Shown: positions 17,626 to 26,320 of the stretch, piece after piece
Layout of the letters: every line of letters begins with the position of its first letter
Position numbering within the stretch: the stretch's first letter is position 1
Assembly (NCBI RefSeq): GCF_000014005.1
Contig: NC_008009.1
Coordinates: 1,240,001 to 1,304,000 of the forward strand
Source: Candidatus Koribacter versatilis Ellin345
Lineage (GTDB): Bacteria > Acidobacteriota > Terriglobia > Terriglobales > Acidobacteriaceae
Length of the DNA stretch: 64,000 nucleotides
Direction of reading: 5' to 3'
Notes under the pieces: model-generated
What the model saw: only the letters and a program-made list of their open reading frames with translations
The model's database searches: none
What the model was told of the DNA's origin: nothing
Position numbers and translations under genes: made by a program

Positions 17626-18363
17626 TCAATCGTACCGCTCAAAATTGATCTGCTTCTTGTCCCACCCGAACTCGTCTTTCAGAACGTCGCGAACACCGCT
17701 CACCATCTCATTCAGACCGCAGATATACACCTGCATGTCCTTGCCGCCGTCGTGCGCCTTCAGGATCTCGCGCAAATGGTCCTGCACGTAGCCCTTGCGA
17801 CCTGTCCACGCGTCGCCGCCACGGCTGAGCGTGCATACGTAGTGGAAGTTCGGGTGTTCGCGTTCCATCTGCTCAAATTCGTCGCGATAGTAGATGTCGT
17901 CGGCGTAGCGAGTGCCGTAGATCATCCAGAACTCGCGCCCTTTGTAGCGTTCGGGGTGCTGGAAGAGCCAACGTCCCATGCTGCGGAACGGCGCAACGCC
18001 CGTGCCCGTGGAGATGAAAATTGTGTCCTTCAATTCTTCATGCAGGACGAAATGCCCGTGCGGCCCATGCATGCGCACTTCGTCGCCAACTTCGCGGTCG
18101 CACAGATAGTTCGACATGAACCCGTTCTCCACCCGGTTCAGGCAAAGGTCGAGGGTATTGTCGTCGCGCGGGTCGGAGGCGATGGAATAGGCGCGAGTAA
18201 TGAACTTGCCGTCGGCCTTCGGCTCGCGGACAGAGACAAATTGCCCGGCGATGAAATCGAATTTCGGCCGATCGAGAAATTCAAATTCAATATGTTTGGT
18301 TTTCTCTGAAAGCAGGATTGAGCGCGTAACGCGCGCCGCCATAATCGGGTGAGTCTCAGCCAA
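17626..18363 (-). CDS. Ferredoxin-NADP-reductase-like flavoprotein
   Basis: The FAD-binding barrel has the RAYSIAS signature (RxYS-type). The NAD(P)-binding domain has FISTGTGVAPFRSM and the terminal CGLNEMVSGV motif. There is no iron-sulfur domain, so at 245 residues it is a stand-alone reductase of the FNR superfamily, moving electrons between NAD(P)H and an unknown partner. It could reduce a ferredoxin or feed the downstream flavin oxidoreductase; both ideas are inference. An alternative ATG seven codons downstream is possible. Confidence 0.82.
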   Translation of the reverse strand: MAETHPIMAARVTRSILLSEKTKHIEFEFLDRPKFDFIAGQFVSVREPKADGKFITRAYSIASDPRDDNTLDLCLNRVENGFMSNYLCDREVGDEVRMHGPHGHFVLHEELKDTIFISTGTGVAPFRSMGRWLFQHPERYKGREFWMIYGTRYADDIYYRDEFEQMEREHPNFHYVCTLSRGGDAWTGRKGYVQDHLREILKAHDGGKDMQVYICGLNEMVSGVRDVLKDEFGWDKKQINFERYD

Positions 18364-18479
18364 GTTTCATCCCCCGGGTGCTGGGCCGCAAGCCCGCACA
18401 ATTGTACTTGAGGGCGGCAAGATGCCCGAATCTGCGGTTCATTGCATGCTTCTCGCGCGGCGTGGGGCACAGGAAGGCG

Positions 18480-18866
18480 TTACACCGGGTTGATAGAAGC
18501 GGGATACTTCGCCAACTCACGATCGACTGTGACGAGTGTCATTCCCTCGACCCGTGCCTGCGCCACGAGCAACCGATCAAACGGGTCCTTGTGAATTCTC
18601 GGCAGGGCCGCAACTTCGAGCCCATGATCCGCGGTCACCGGCAGCTCGTTGTACTCGTTGGCAAGCAGGGTCCGCCGCAATGAGGCGACATCAAACGTGA
18701 TGCTTGGGTGCTTAAGACTACTCTTGATCGCAAGCTCCCAAATGCTCGCCGCACTGAAATATAGCTCGTTGGCCGGATCGTTGATAAGCTTCCGGCCCGC
18801 AAGCGAGATCCGTTTAGCATCGCTCGTTGCCCAGATAAGCAGATGACTGTCGAGGAGAAGCTTCAT
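18480..18866 (-). CDS. PIN-domain toxin (VapC-like) of a Phd/PIN module
   Basis: Standard PIN toxin of 128 residues. Asp6 is in MKLLLDSHLLIW, Glu44 in SIWELAIK, Asp94/97 in HKDPFDRLLVAQA and Asp115 in VTVDREL. The DPFDRLL signature places it with PIN toxins that pair with Phd/YefM antitoxins rather than with VapB. Its start overlaps the antitoxin stop by 4 bp. Confidence 0.9.
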   Translation of the reverse strand: MKLLLDSHLLIWATSDAKRISLAGRKLINDPANELYFSAASIWELAIKSSLKHPSITFDVASLRRTLLANEYNELPVTADHGLEVAALPRIHKDPFDRLLVAQARVEGMTLVTVDRELAKYPASINPV

Positions 18867-19111
18867 TCGTCCTCGCCGTAGAACATCTTCTCGATCTCCT
18901 CCTGGTGGCGAGTGTCGAAATCGTCGGGAATCGTGAATACTCCCGGCATTGCGTTCAGGCGCTTTACCTTCTTAGGCGCAGCCTCATTGATGGCCACTAC
19001 CTTCACCATCGGCTTGCCCGCCTTCGCTATGATGAACGGTTTTCCCTTCGCCGCCTCGTCCACCAGGCGTGAGAGATGGGTCTTGGCTTCGTGAATGTTT
19101 ATCTTTTTCAT
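18863..19111 (-). CDS. Phd/YefM-type antitoxin
   Basis: The 82-residue product begins MKKINIHEAKTHLSRLVDEA and continues KPFIIAKAGKPMVKVV, the Phd/YefM DNA-binding fold. An acidic C-terminal tail (TRHQEEIEKMFYGEDE) probably wraps the toxin. A perfect inverted repeat sits just upstream and is the likely autoregulatory operator. It is coupled to the PIN toxin through an ATGA-type overlap. Confidence 0.9.
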   Translation of the reverse strand: MKKINIHEAKTHLSRLVDEAAKGKPFIIAKAGKPMVKVVAINEAAPKKVKRLNAMPGVFTIPDDFDTRHQEEIEKMFYGEDE

Positions 19112-19125
19112 CGCAGTCCATTGAG

Positions 19126-19147
19126 TAAACTAAGTCCACTTAGTTTA
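19126..19147. promoter_or_regulatory. Palindromic operator upstream of the Phd/PIN module
   Basis: TAAACTAAG-TCCA-CTTAGTTTA is a perfect 9-bp inverted repeat with a 4-bp spacer, ending 15 bp before the antitoxin ATG. Phd-family antitoxins bind such palindromes to autorepress, so this is the probable operator. It is AT-rich relative to its surroundings. Confidence 0.7.
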
Positions 19148-19182
19148 GTTCATATCGCCGGGTCTGTCTAGGGTCTTCGCCC

Positions 19183-20346
19183 TTATCGAATCACCCCATA
19201 CTTCTTAAGAACCCCCTTTGTCTCCTCGATCGGCAACGCCTTTACCGTATGCCCGTTTCCCGTGGTCGTCGTGGCCTTCAGCATCGAGTTGTAAATCGCT
19301 TCCTCGGTCGCTTCAATCGTGGCTTCGAACAGCGGTGACATCGTGTCGTTGGTCACTGTTTCAGTGTGCCGCGTTAGCGCTTTGTCGGCAGTACGAATCC
19401 GGTTCTGCGAAGCGGTGGAGAACGCGATCGCATAATCGCCGCTGCCGTTCGATGACGCGCTACCGGTACGGGCCAGCCCCAGGATCGCTCGTGCTGCGAG
19501 GCGCTTCAAATTGCGCGAGTCCATCGGGGCGTCGGTGGCTACGACGATCATGCACGAGCCATCAGCGCGGTCTCTTCCATTACCGGCCTTTTGCAGCTCT
19601 TCGCGCAGGTAGTACTGGCCAAGTTCCTGCCCTACCGGTGCGCCTGCGATGGTCAGCACGCCGCCGAAATTCGTCTGCACCAGCACCCCGACGGTGTAGC
19701 CGCCAAGGTTCGCCGGCAATCGTCGCGACGCCGTGCCAATGCCGCCCTTCCATCCGAACGCCACGGTTCCGGTGCCCGCTCCAACGGCGCCTTCTGCGAC
19801 CGGGCCGCCCTTTGCGCTCTTGATCGCGGCAAATACATCGTCCGGCGAAACGTGGCGTCCGCGGATGTCGTTCAAATAGCCGTCGTTGGTTTCACCGACC
19901 ACCGGATTGAACGAGAGCACGTCTTCGTTCCCGGGCAAGCCGATCATGTACGTGGTCAGCGCATCGGCGACCTGCGAAACACTCGTTGTGTTGGTCAGCA
20001 GCACCGGCCCTTCGATCTCGCCGAGTTCCTCTACCTGTGTAGAGCCAGTCATCTTGCCGTAGCCGTTCCCCACGAACACCGCGCCGGGCACCTTCTCGCG
20101 ATAAAGATTGCCTGCGTGCGGCAGGATCGCGGTCACGCCGGTGCGAATGTTGTCGCCGCGGATGATGGTCGTCTGGCCAACCAGCACTCCATCCACATCG
20201 GTAATGGCGTTGAGCGGTCCACGCGGAAGCACGCCGACGTTGATTCCCAGGTCAGCGGCGCGGGGCCGTTCGTTCGAGGTTTGGTTCTGGGCGATGCCGA
20301 GGGCGCTTAGGAGAGTGAGAGCAGTCGCGAGCACGACTTTATGCAT
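19183..20346 (-). CDS. Secreted P1-family (DmpA/S58) aminopeptidase
   Basis: A signal peptide (MHKVVLATALTLLSALGIAQ) precedes a DmpA-type fold. The N-terminal block has GPLNAITDVDGVLVGQTT, the centre has GAGTGTVAFGWKGGIGTAS, and the autoprocessing/nucleophile region is NGSGDYAIAFSTA, where the serine after the processing site becomes the N-terminal nucleophile. Members release N-terminal D- or L-residues or beta-amino acids from peptides. At 387 residues it is normal length. It is the last gene of a minus-strand run purS-glmS-HAD-dmpA (27 bp after the HAD gene). Confidence 0.87.
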   Translation of the reverse strand: MHKVVLATALTLLSALGIAQNQTSNERPRAADLGINVGVLPRGPLNAITDVDGVLVGQTTIIRGDNIRTGVTAILPHAGNLYREKVPGAVFVGNGYGKMTGSTQVEELGEIEGPVLLTNTTSVSQVADALTTYMIGLPGNEDVLSFNPVVGETNDGYLNDIRGRHVSPDDVFAAIKSAKGGPVAEGAVGAGTGTVAFGWKGGIGTASRRLPANLGGYTVGVLVQTNFGGVLTIAGAPVGQELGQYYLREELQKAGNGRDRADGSCMIVVATDAPMDSRNLKRLAARAILGLARTGSASSNGSGDYAIAFSTASQNRIRTADKALTRHTETVTNDTMSPLFEATIEATEEAIYNSMLKATTTTGNGHTVKALPIEETKGVLKKYGVIR

Positions 20347-20373
20347 GGCGAAGAATTATAGAGGCGTCTGGGT

Positions 20374-21033
20374 CTACTCGTGCTTCGCGATCAATTCCGG
20401 CAGCTCTCGCATATCGTCGAATGCATGGAAAGCGCCAGCATTGAGCAATGCTTCTGCGTGGCCAGGAGAGCAGTGCGAGCCACCGAAGAACCCCAACACG
20501 CGCATACCGGCCCGCAGAGCAGCGCGAACTCCTGGCACACTGTCTTCCACCACGAGGCAGTTCAGCGGACTCGCCTTCATCCAGCCCGCCGCCAGGATAA
20601 AAACGTCTGGCTCCGGCTTTCCGCGCGCCACCATCTTCGCGCTCACCACGTTCGGCGCGAACCGCTCATACAGCCCGATCGCACTCAATCCGACCCGCAG
20701 CGTTTCCGGAGAGCTGCTCGATGCAACACAAATCGGCATGGTCAGTGAATTGACCGCCTCCACCACTCCGCTTACGGCCGTGAGCGAGGTGGCGTAAGCC
20801 TCCGCTCGCCGTTCTCTTACGGCTTTCCGAAACGAATCCGGAATCGGCTGGCGCCATTCATTCTCAATTTCCGCTTCCATCTCGCGCGCCGTCCGGCCAA
20901 TGAATCGGCGAATCACATCTTCCGTGCTGATCGTATAGCCGATTTTCGTCAGCTCTTCGGCGGCGATCCTGCAGGCGACAACCTCACTGTCAATCAGCAC
21001 TCCGTCGCAGTCGAAAATAACGGCATCGAGCAT
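20374..21033 (-). CDS. HAD-superfamily hydrolase (phosphatase/phosphoglucomutase-like)
   Basis: The N-terminal motif IFDCDGVLIDSE holds the nucleophile Asp8 and acid/base Asp10. Motif II is CVASSSSPE, and motifs III/IV are GKPEPDVFILA and CLVVEDSVPGVRAA. The helical cap between motifs I and II is of the subclass I type found in phosphoglycolate phosphatase and beta-phosphoglucomutase. It sits 6 bp after glmS, so a role in sugar phosphate clean-up is plausible but inferred. Confidence 0.85.
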   Translation of the reverse strand: MLDAVIFDCDGVLIDSEVVACRIAAEELTKIGYTISTEDVIRRFIGRTAREMEAEIENEWRQPIPDSFRKAVRERRAEAYATSLTAVSGVVEAVNSLTMPICVASSSSPETLRVGLSAIGLYERFAPNVVSAKMVARGKPEPDVFILAAGWMKASPLNCLVVEDSVPGVRAALRAGMRVLGFFGGSHCSPGHAEALLNAGAFHAFDDMRELPELIAKHE

Positions 21034-21039
21034 CGGAGA

Positions 21040-22902
21040 CTACTCGACGGTTACAGACTTCGCCAAGTTTCGCGGTTGGTCTACATCGCAACCACGTCGT
21101 ACCGCGATGTGATATGCAAGCAATTGCAGCGGCACGATCTCGAGGATCGGCGAGAGCAACTCTGGGACTTCCGGCAGGAAGACCACGTGGTCGGCGTGGT
21201 CCGCGATGTGCGGATCACCTTCCGTCGCCACGGCGATCACGGTCCCGCTGCGTGCCTTTACTTCCTGAAGGTTGGAAATCGTCTTCTCGTACTTCAGGAC
21301 AGAGTTCGCGTCGCGGGTGTCCTGCGTCGCGATGATAACGACAGGAAGATTTTCGTCAATCAGCGCGTTGGGGCCGTGCTTCATCTCCCCCGCCGGATAG
21401 CCTTCGGCGTGGATGTACGAGATTTCCTTCAGCTTCAATGCGCCTTCCAGCGCGATCGGATAGTGAATGCCGCGGCCAAGGAAAAGGAAATCGCTGGCGC
21501 GGTGGTATTTCTTGGCGAGCTCTTCGGTCTCGGCGTCGAGCTTCAGGACGTGCTCCAGCTTGCCGGGAAGCTGTGCTAACTCTTCCATGTATTTTCGCGC
21601 GTCGTCGTAGCTGATCTTGCCGCGAACTTCCGCCATGTGCAGCGTGATCAGGAACAGCGCGGTCAGCTGCGCGGTGAACGCCTTCGTTGAAGCCACACCG
21701 ATTTCAGGCCCGGCATGCGTGTACACGGTTCCAGCGGCTTCGCGCGCAATCATCGAGCCCACCACGTTGCAGACGGCCAGCGTCTTCGAGCCTTTAGCTT
21801 TCGACTCGCGCTGTGCTGCGATTGTGTCGGCAGTTTCGCCCGACTGCGTAATCAAAATCGTGAGATCGTTCGGACCGACGAGCGGATCGCGATAGCGATA
21901 TTCGCTGGCGTAATCCACTTCCACCCGAATTTTCGCCAGGCGCTCAAGCATGAACTTCGCCGCCAGTCCGGCATGCCAGCTTGTGCCGCAGGCCGTGATG
22001 TACACCTGTTCGAAGCGGCGGAAATCGTCGGCGGTGATTTGCATCTCGTCGAGGAAGATCTTGCCGGTATCGAGCGAAATGCGGCCCAGCGTGGTGTCGC
22101 GGACAGCACGCGGCTGCTCATAAATTTCCTTGAGCATGAAGTGCTTGAAGCCGCCTTTTTCCGCCTGGATCGGGTCCCACGTCACGCGTTGCGGCTTGCG
22201 CTCGAGCACGTTGCCGTCGAAGTCGGTGACTTTTACGCCGTTGGGCGTGATGACCGCGAGATCGCCGTCGTGAAGGAAGAACATGTTGCGCGTGTGGTGA
22301 AGGATCGCCGGGACATCCGAGGCGACAAAGAATTCGTCCTCGCCCAGGCCAATCACTGCCGGTGGCCCGTTGCGCGCCGCGACAATCTTGTTCGGCTCAT
22401 CCGACGAAATCACCGAGACTGCAAACACGCCGGTGAGCTGCCGCACGGCTTTGCGCACTGCGTCTTCCAGCGCAACGTGCTCCCCGATGAAATATTTCTC
22501 GATCAGGTGCGCGATGATTTCGGTATCGGTCTCAGTCACGAATTTGTGCCCATCGGCGATGAGCTGCTTCTTCAGCGTGACGTAATTCTCGACGATGCCG
22601 TTGTGCACGACGACGATGCGGCCGGTGCAATCACGATGCGGGTGCGCATTCTCTTCCGTCGGACGGCCGTGCGTGGCCCAGCGGGTGTGACCGATGCCGT
22701 AAGTGCCTTCGAGCGGCTTGTTGCGGATGACTTCTTCGAGGTTGCGCAGCTTGCCTTCGGCGCGACGCAGTTGCAGACCGTCTCCGTTGCCACCAACGGC
22801 AATGCCGGCCGAGTCATAGCCGCGATACTCCAGGCGACGCAGGCCTTCCAATATGACGTTGACCGGCTCTTTTTTGCCGACGTAACCTACAATGCCGCAC
22901 AT
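21040..22902 (-). CDS. glmS: Glutamine-fructose-6-phosphate aminotransferase (isomerising)
   Basis: The start MCGIVGYVG exposes the catalytic Cys at the N-terminus after Met removal. The glutaminase domain has [16 protein letters not shown], and two SIS domains follow ([25 protein letters not shown]). The C-terminus is [11 protein letters not shown], as in all GlmS. It makes glucosamine-6-phosphate for peptidoglycan and lipopolysaccharide. Length (620) is normal. The 58-bp upstream spacer has a GAGG ribosome site but is too short for a glmS ribozyme. Confidence 0.97.
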   Translation of the reverse strand: MCGIVGYVGKKEPVNVILEGLRRLEYRGYDSAGIAVGGNGDGLQLRRAEGKLRNLEEVIRNKPLEGTYGIGHTRWATHGRPTEENAHPHRDCTGRIVVVHNGIVENYVTLKKQLIADGHKFVTETDTEIIAHLIEKYFIGEHVALEDAVRKAVRQLTGVFAVSVISSDEPNKIVAARNGPPAVIGLGEDEFFVASDVPAILHHTRNMFFLHDGDLAVITPNGVKVTDFDGNVLERKPQRVTWDPIQAEKGGFKHFMLKEIYEQPRAVRDTTLGRISLDTGKIFLDEMQITADDFRRFEQVYITACGTSWHAGLAAKFMLERLAKIRVEVDYASEYRYRDPLVGPNDLTILITQSGETADTIAAQRESKAKGSKTLAVCNVVGSMIAREAAGTVYTHAGPEIGVASTKAFTAQLTALFLITLHMAEVRGKISYDDARKYMEELAQLPGKLEHVLKLDAETEELAKKYHRASDFLFLGRGIHYPIALEGALKLKEISYIHAEGYPAGEMKHGPNALIDENLPVVIIATQDTRDANSVLKYEKTISNLQEVKARSGTVIAVATEGDPHIADHADHVVFLPEVPELLSPILEIVPLQLLAYHIAVRRGCDVDQPRNLAKSVTVE

Positions 22903-22960
22903 ACCTTGAACCTCGGAGACGCGTGGGCGCTACGGTATCCGCGCGAGAATTGCGGGGCCG

Positions 22961-23203
22961 CTATTCTTCGATGGAGTAGCGGTACTCTTCGATCACAGGG
23001 TTGGTGAGCACTTCCTTGGCGGCGCGCTCGACCTCGGCCTTTGCCTGGTCGTGGTTCAGGCCGTCCAACTGGATCTCGAAGTACTTGCCCTGGCGCACGT
23101 CGGCCAGGCCCTTGTACCCCATTTTGTTCAAAGCCCCGTGAATGGTCTTACCCTGTGGATCGAGCACACTTTTCTTGAGCGAAACGTAGACGTAAGCTTT
23201 CAT
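22961..23203 (-). CDS. purS: Phosphoribosylformylglycinamidine synthase subunit PurS
   Basis: An 80-residue PurS: MKAYVYVSLKKSVLDPQG, then ALNKMGYKGLADVRQGKYFEI, the ferredoxin-like strand-helix-strand fold. PurS bridges PurQ and PurL in the FGAM synthase complex of purine synthesis. purQ and purL are not in the window, so this is a detached subunit. It lies 58 bp ahead of glmS on the same strand, and both gene products serve glutamine-dependent amidotransfer. It is divergent from the serine hydrolase gene. Confidence 0.93.
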   Translation of the reverse strand: MKAYVYVSLKKSVLDPQGKTIHGALNKMGYKGLADVRQGKYFEIQLDGLNHDQAKAEVERAAKEVLTNPVIEEYRYSIEE

Positions 23204-23248
23204 GGCGGAAGATACGATTATAGCGTGGTTTGGGAGGGTCTTTTGAAG

Positions 23249-24352
23249 ATGCGTCGCGTTTTTGCGTTGGTCCTGTTCCTTGCTTCTGCCGGTTCACTCC
23301 TGGCGCAGCCGCTACAGCCGAAACAAGGCAAGGCGCTCATGGACCTCACTCACCAGATGATCGAAACCCACCATATTCCCGGCGCCTCGGTCGGAGTTGT
23401 AACCAACGGCACCATCACCACGTGGGCTGATGGCCTCGCGGATGTTGAGAACCGAAGCGCTGCGTCGCCGCTCACCCTTTATCGCCTGGCTTCCGTCTCA
23501 AAGCCGATCTCGGCGGTCGCCGCGATGACGCTCGTCGAGCAACATAGGCTCGATCTAGACGCCCCGATCCAGAAGTACTGCCCGGCGTTTCCGGAGAAAC
23601 AGAAGCCGATCACCACACGCGAATTGCTTTCGCATACCTCCGGAGTCCGCCACTACCGCGACGACGAGATGTCGTCGGCATGGACCGAGAACACCAAGCA
23701 TTACGACAGGCCGAGCGAAGCCTTTGAGATGTTCGCCAGCGATCCGTTGAAGTTCGATCCCGGCACAAAGTTCGGATATTCAACTTACGGCTACACCGTT
23801 CTGGGCTGTGTGATCGAAGGTGCGTCCGGCGAGAAGTTCATGGACTACCTGCAGAAGTCGGTGCTCGCGCCCGCCAAGATGACGCACACCTTGCAGGACA
23901 ATCTGCTCACGATCATTCCCAACCGCACGCGCTATTACGACACGGAGAAAGATGGGACCGTCATCAACGCCGGATACATGGATTCCAGCTATAAGCTCCC
24001 CGGCGGGGGACTGATCTCCGACGTGACCGACATGTCCGAATTCATGATCGCCATGATGCAGCACACGATCGTCTCGCAATCGACGGTGGACCTAATGTGG
24101 ACACCGGTGAAGACCAGCGATGGAAAAACCAGCGGCTACGGCCTCGGCTTCGGCACTGGCGATCTGCATGGCTGGAAAACCATCTCGCACACCGGCGGCC
24201 AGAAGGGCACAAGCACGATTATCTACATGGTCCCCGAAAAGCAGTTCGGCGTGGTGATCCTGACCAACCTCGAAGGCCAGGGCGATGCGCTGCGAGAGAC
24301 AGCCGCGAAAATCGCGGACGAAGTGCTGAGCGCTACTCCGAAAGCTCAATAA
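23249..24352 (+). CDS. Secreted serine hydrolase of the class C beta-lactamase/PBP-like family
   Basis: The ATG is chosen for its signal peptide (MRRVFALVLFLASAGSLLAQ) and a GGGAGG ribosome site 11 bp upstream. The catalytic SxxK is ASVSK (Ser82, Lys85), the second motif is YSTYGYT (the usual YxN Asn replaced by Thr) and the third is HTGG in SHTGGQKGTS. The replaced Asn suggests esterase or D-aminopeptidase activity rather than true beta-lactamase activity; that is inference. The 3' end overlaps the convergent phosphoesterase gene by 20 bp. Confidence 0.87.
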   Translation: MRRVFALVLFLASAGSLLAQPLQPKQGKALMDLTHQMIETHHIPGASVGVVTNGTITTWADGLADVENRSAASPLTLYRLASVSKPISAVAAMTLVEQHRLDLDAPIQKYCPAFPEKQKPITTRELLSHTSGVRHYRDDEMSSAWTENTKHYDRPSEAFEMFASDPLKFDPGTKFGYSTYGYTVLGCVIEGASGEKFMDYLQKSVLAPAKMTHTLQDNLLTIIPNRTRYYDTEKDGTVINAGYMDSSYKLPGGGLISDVTDMSEFMIAMMQHTIVSQSTVDLMWTPVKTSDGKTSGYGLGFGTGDLHGWKTISHTGGQKGTSTIIYMVPEKQFGVVILTNLEGQGDALRETAAKIADEVLSATPKAQ

Positions 24353-24794
24353 TGCGTGGCTTCAGCTTGCCGGCAGCGGTGATCTGGATAATGCCGACGG
24401 CGATCGGCAGGTAGAAACGGCGCGGGCCGGCGGCGCCGGGATTGAAGAACAGCACGTCCTTCTCCCAGCGGATCTCCGGCTTATGCGAGTGCCCGTAAAT
24501 CACCGCGGCGATACCCGCCGCGCCCGGCACAACATCGAGTTCTTTCACATTGTGGATGAGATAGAAGAGCTTGCCGCCAAGTTCCACAGCGTCTGTCGCG
24601 GCGAATTGATGGTAGTCGCGGTGGGTATCTACGTTACCGCGGATGGCGGTTACGGGTGCAAGGTTGCGCAACTCTGCAACAATCTCGATATTGCCGATAT
24701 CGCCGGCGTGCAGGATGTGGTCAACGCCCTCTAAAGCAGAGACGGCCTGCGGACGAAGCAGGCCGTGCGTATCCGAGATGACGCCGATTTTCAC
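24333..24794 (-). CDS. YfcE/MJ0936-type metallophosphoesterase
   Basis: All five motifs of the small calcineurin-like group are present: GVISDTHG, ILHAGDIG, IRGNVD, FYLIHN and YGHSHKP, followed by FFNPGAAGPRR. At 153 residues it is a compact phosphodiesterase that needs two metal ions. Physiological substrates of the family are not settled. It overlaps the LytTR regulator stop by 4 bp and is therefore probably translated from the same message. Confidence 0.9.
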   Translation of the reverse strand: MKIGVISDTHGLLRPQAVSALEGVDHILHAGDIGNIEIVAELRNLAPVTAIRGNVDTHRDYHQFAATDAVELGGKLFYLIHNVKELDVVPGAAGIAAVIYGHSHKPEIRWEKDVLFFNPGAAGPRRFYLPIAVGIIQITAAGKLKPRIIELSE

Positions 24795-25579
24795 AAGCCG
24801 AACAACTCGCGGAGCCGCTTGGTCTGCGCGCGGCTGACGGGAATTTCCGTCTGCTTACGGTCATCCATGCGGATCTGGTAGCTGCTCTTGAACCACGGCA
24901 CTACTTCCTTGATCCGGTTGATGTTCACCAGGAACGAGCGGTGCGCGCGCCAGAATGCTCCCGGGTCGAGCGAGTCCAGCAGCTCTTCCAGCGTGCGGCA
25001 ATTCGATTGGCCTTCCATGTTGGCGGCAACCACGGTAATCACGCCGTCTTCGATCGAGGCGAAGCAGATGTCTTTCTGGTCCACCAGGAACATGCGGCCA
25101 TTGGCCTTGAGCAATATCTTCGATTGCCCGGCTTTCTGCTCTGTCTTCTGTTCGAGCATCTTCACCAGCGCGTCAATGCGCTGATCGTTGCTGGGCGCGG
25201 GCTCGGCACTTTCGAGGTTCTTCTTGGCCTTGTCGATCGCCTGCGCAATGCGCTTCTTATCGTAAGGCTTGAGCACGTAGTCAACGGCATTCACTTCAAA
25301 GGCCTTCACCGCATATTGATCGAACGCGGTCGCAAAGATCACCTGCGGCATCGCGACCTTACGGTCGAGGAGCTTTTTGATGACGCCAAAGCCGTCGAGG
25401 CCGGGCATCTGCACATCGAGGAAAACGAGGTCGGGGTTGTGTTCCTTGATCAGGTTCACGCCCTCAACGCCGTTCTTGCCCTGGGCGATGACGTCCACAT
25501 CGCCAATGGATTGCAGCAGGTAGGCGAGCTCGTCGCGCGCCAGCTGCTCGTCGTCAACAATCACCGCAGAAAGAGACAT
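24791..25579 (-). CDS. LytTR-family response regulator
   Basis: The receiver domain has the acidic pocket IVDDEQ, the phosphoacceptor Asp55 in LVFLDVQMPGLDG, Thr in FATAFD and Lys in VLKPYDKKR. After a charged linker (about 122-150) a LytTR DNA-binding domain follows, with FWRAHRSFLVNI and PVSRAQTKRL. Such regulators bind tandem direct repeats and usually pair with a LytS/YehU-type membrane kinase, which is not in the window. It is co-transcribed with the phosphoesterase. Confidence 0.93.
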   Translation of the reverse strand: MSLSAVIVDDEQLARDELAYLLQSIGDVDVIAQGKNGVEGVNLIKEHNPDLVFLDVQMPGLDGFGVIKKLLDRKVAMPQVIFATAFDQYAVKAFEVNAVDYVLKPYDKKRIAQAIDKAKKNLESAEPAPSNDQRIDALVKMLEQKTEQKAGQSKILLKANGRMFLVDQKDICFASIEDGVITVVAANMEGQSNCRTLEELLDSLDPGAFWRAHRSFLVNINRIKEVVPWFKSSYQIRMDDRKQTEIPVSRAQTKRLRELFGL

Positions 25580-25711
25580 TCGACCGTCCGTGAGTGAGAA
25601 GTATAGCTCCGCTGAGTACGGCTGAGTCTTACAAACTGATGCGTAGCGCGGCCAGCGTGGTGCAGCGAATGCGGTGGAATTCGCCTTGAATTGAGCAAAA
25701 ATGGCTGCCCT

Positions 25712-25873
25712 CTGTCATTGCGAGCGTAGAACGCGCAGCGTTCGCAGCGCGGCAATCCCGAGGATGCGGGGTCCGGAAGAGCCGTCGAGAGTTCTTCGGG
25801 AGAGACTCTTGACCCTTGCGGTGAGTGAGGCTGTATGGGGATTACCACGTCGCTGCACTCCTCGCAATGACAG
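25712..25873. mobile_element. 162-bp MITE-like element with 13-bp terminal inverted repeats
   Basis: CTGTCATTGCGAG at 25712-25724 is repeated exactly inverted at 25861-25873. Each end continues into the GGCAATC or GATTACCACG core of the TCATTGCGAG repeat family, so the element may be two copies head to head. No transposase is encoded and no clear target duplication is visible. It occupies most of the 347-bp gap between the LytTR and XRE genes. Confidence 0.5.
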
Positions 25874-25926
25874 GGGTCCACATCCCGGTGAGTTGATGTA
25901 CCATATTTGATACATGGGACTGCGCC

Positions 25927-26274
25927 GTGACTAAACCTACTGGATCTTCCTTCGATAGCTTCCTCGAAGAAGAGGGTCTTCTTGAGGAGGTCCAAGCCGT
26001 AGCCATGAAGCGCGTCCTCGCCTGGCAACTGGAACAGGCGATGAAGGCAAAGGGGCTGACGAAACAGCGAATGGCGAAGCATCTGAACACCAGCCGCAGT
26101 CAGGTGGACCGCCTGCTCGACCCGGAATATACGGGCATCGGCCTCAATGCGGTGTCGCGAGCTGCGCATGCTCTCGGCAAACGCATCGAATTCCAACTCG
26201 TCGATGCTCCGCCACGGCGGAACTCCACCAAGTTGCGCGCACGCCGCACGATGCCCTCTAAACGCACCGCCTAG
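25927..26274 (+). CDS. XRE-family helix-turn-helix protein (HigA-like)
   Basis: The gene starts with GTG. The HTH covers about 40-85: MKAKGLTKQRMAKHLNTSRSQVDRLLD, with NAVSRAAHALGKRIEF closing the domain. The fold matches solitary XRE regulators and HigA-like antitoxins, but no RelE/HigB-like toxin adjoins it, only the MITE-like element upstream. A basic tail (RRNSTKLRARRTMPSKR) may contact DNA. It may be an orphan antitoxin or a free regulator. Confidence 0.75.
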   Translation: MTKPTGSSFDSFLEEEGLLEEVQAVAMKRVLAWQLEQAMKAKGLTKQRMAKHLNTSRSQVDRLLDPEYTGIGLNAVSRAAHALGKRIEFQLVDAPPRRNSTKLRARRTMPSKRTA

Positions 26275-26320
26275 CAAGCGGCCGAATAGGCGGCGGCAGA
26301 GTGTCGTAAACTAAAAGCTT

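Noticed and set aside
15494-18480. One combined toxin-antitoxin island
   Set aside because: VapBC and the Phd/PIN pair are separated by two unrelated metabolic genes on the other strand, so they are treated as independent modules.
22903-22960. glmS ribozyme upstream of glmS
   Set aside because: Only 58 bp separate purS and glmS, and no ribozyme-like structure fits.
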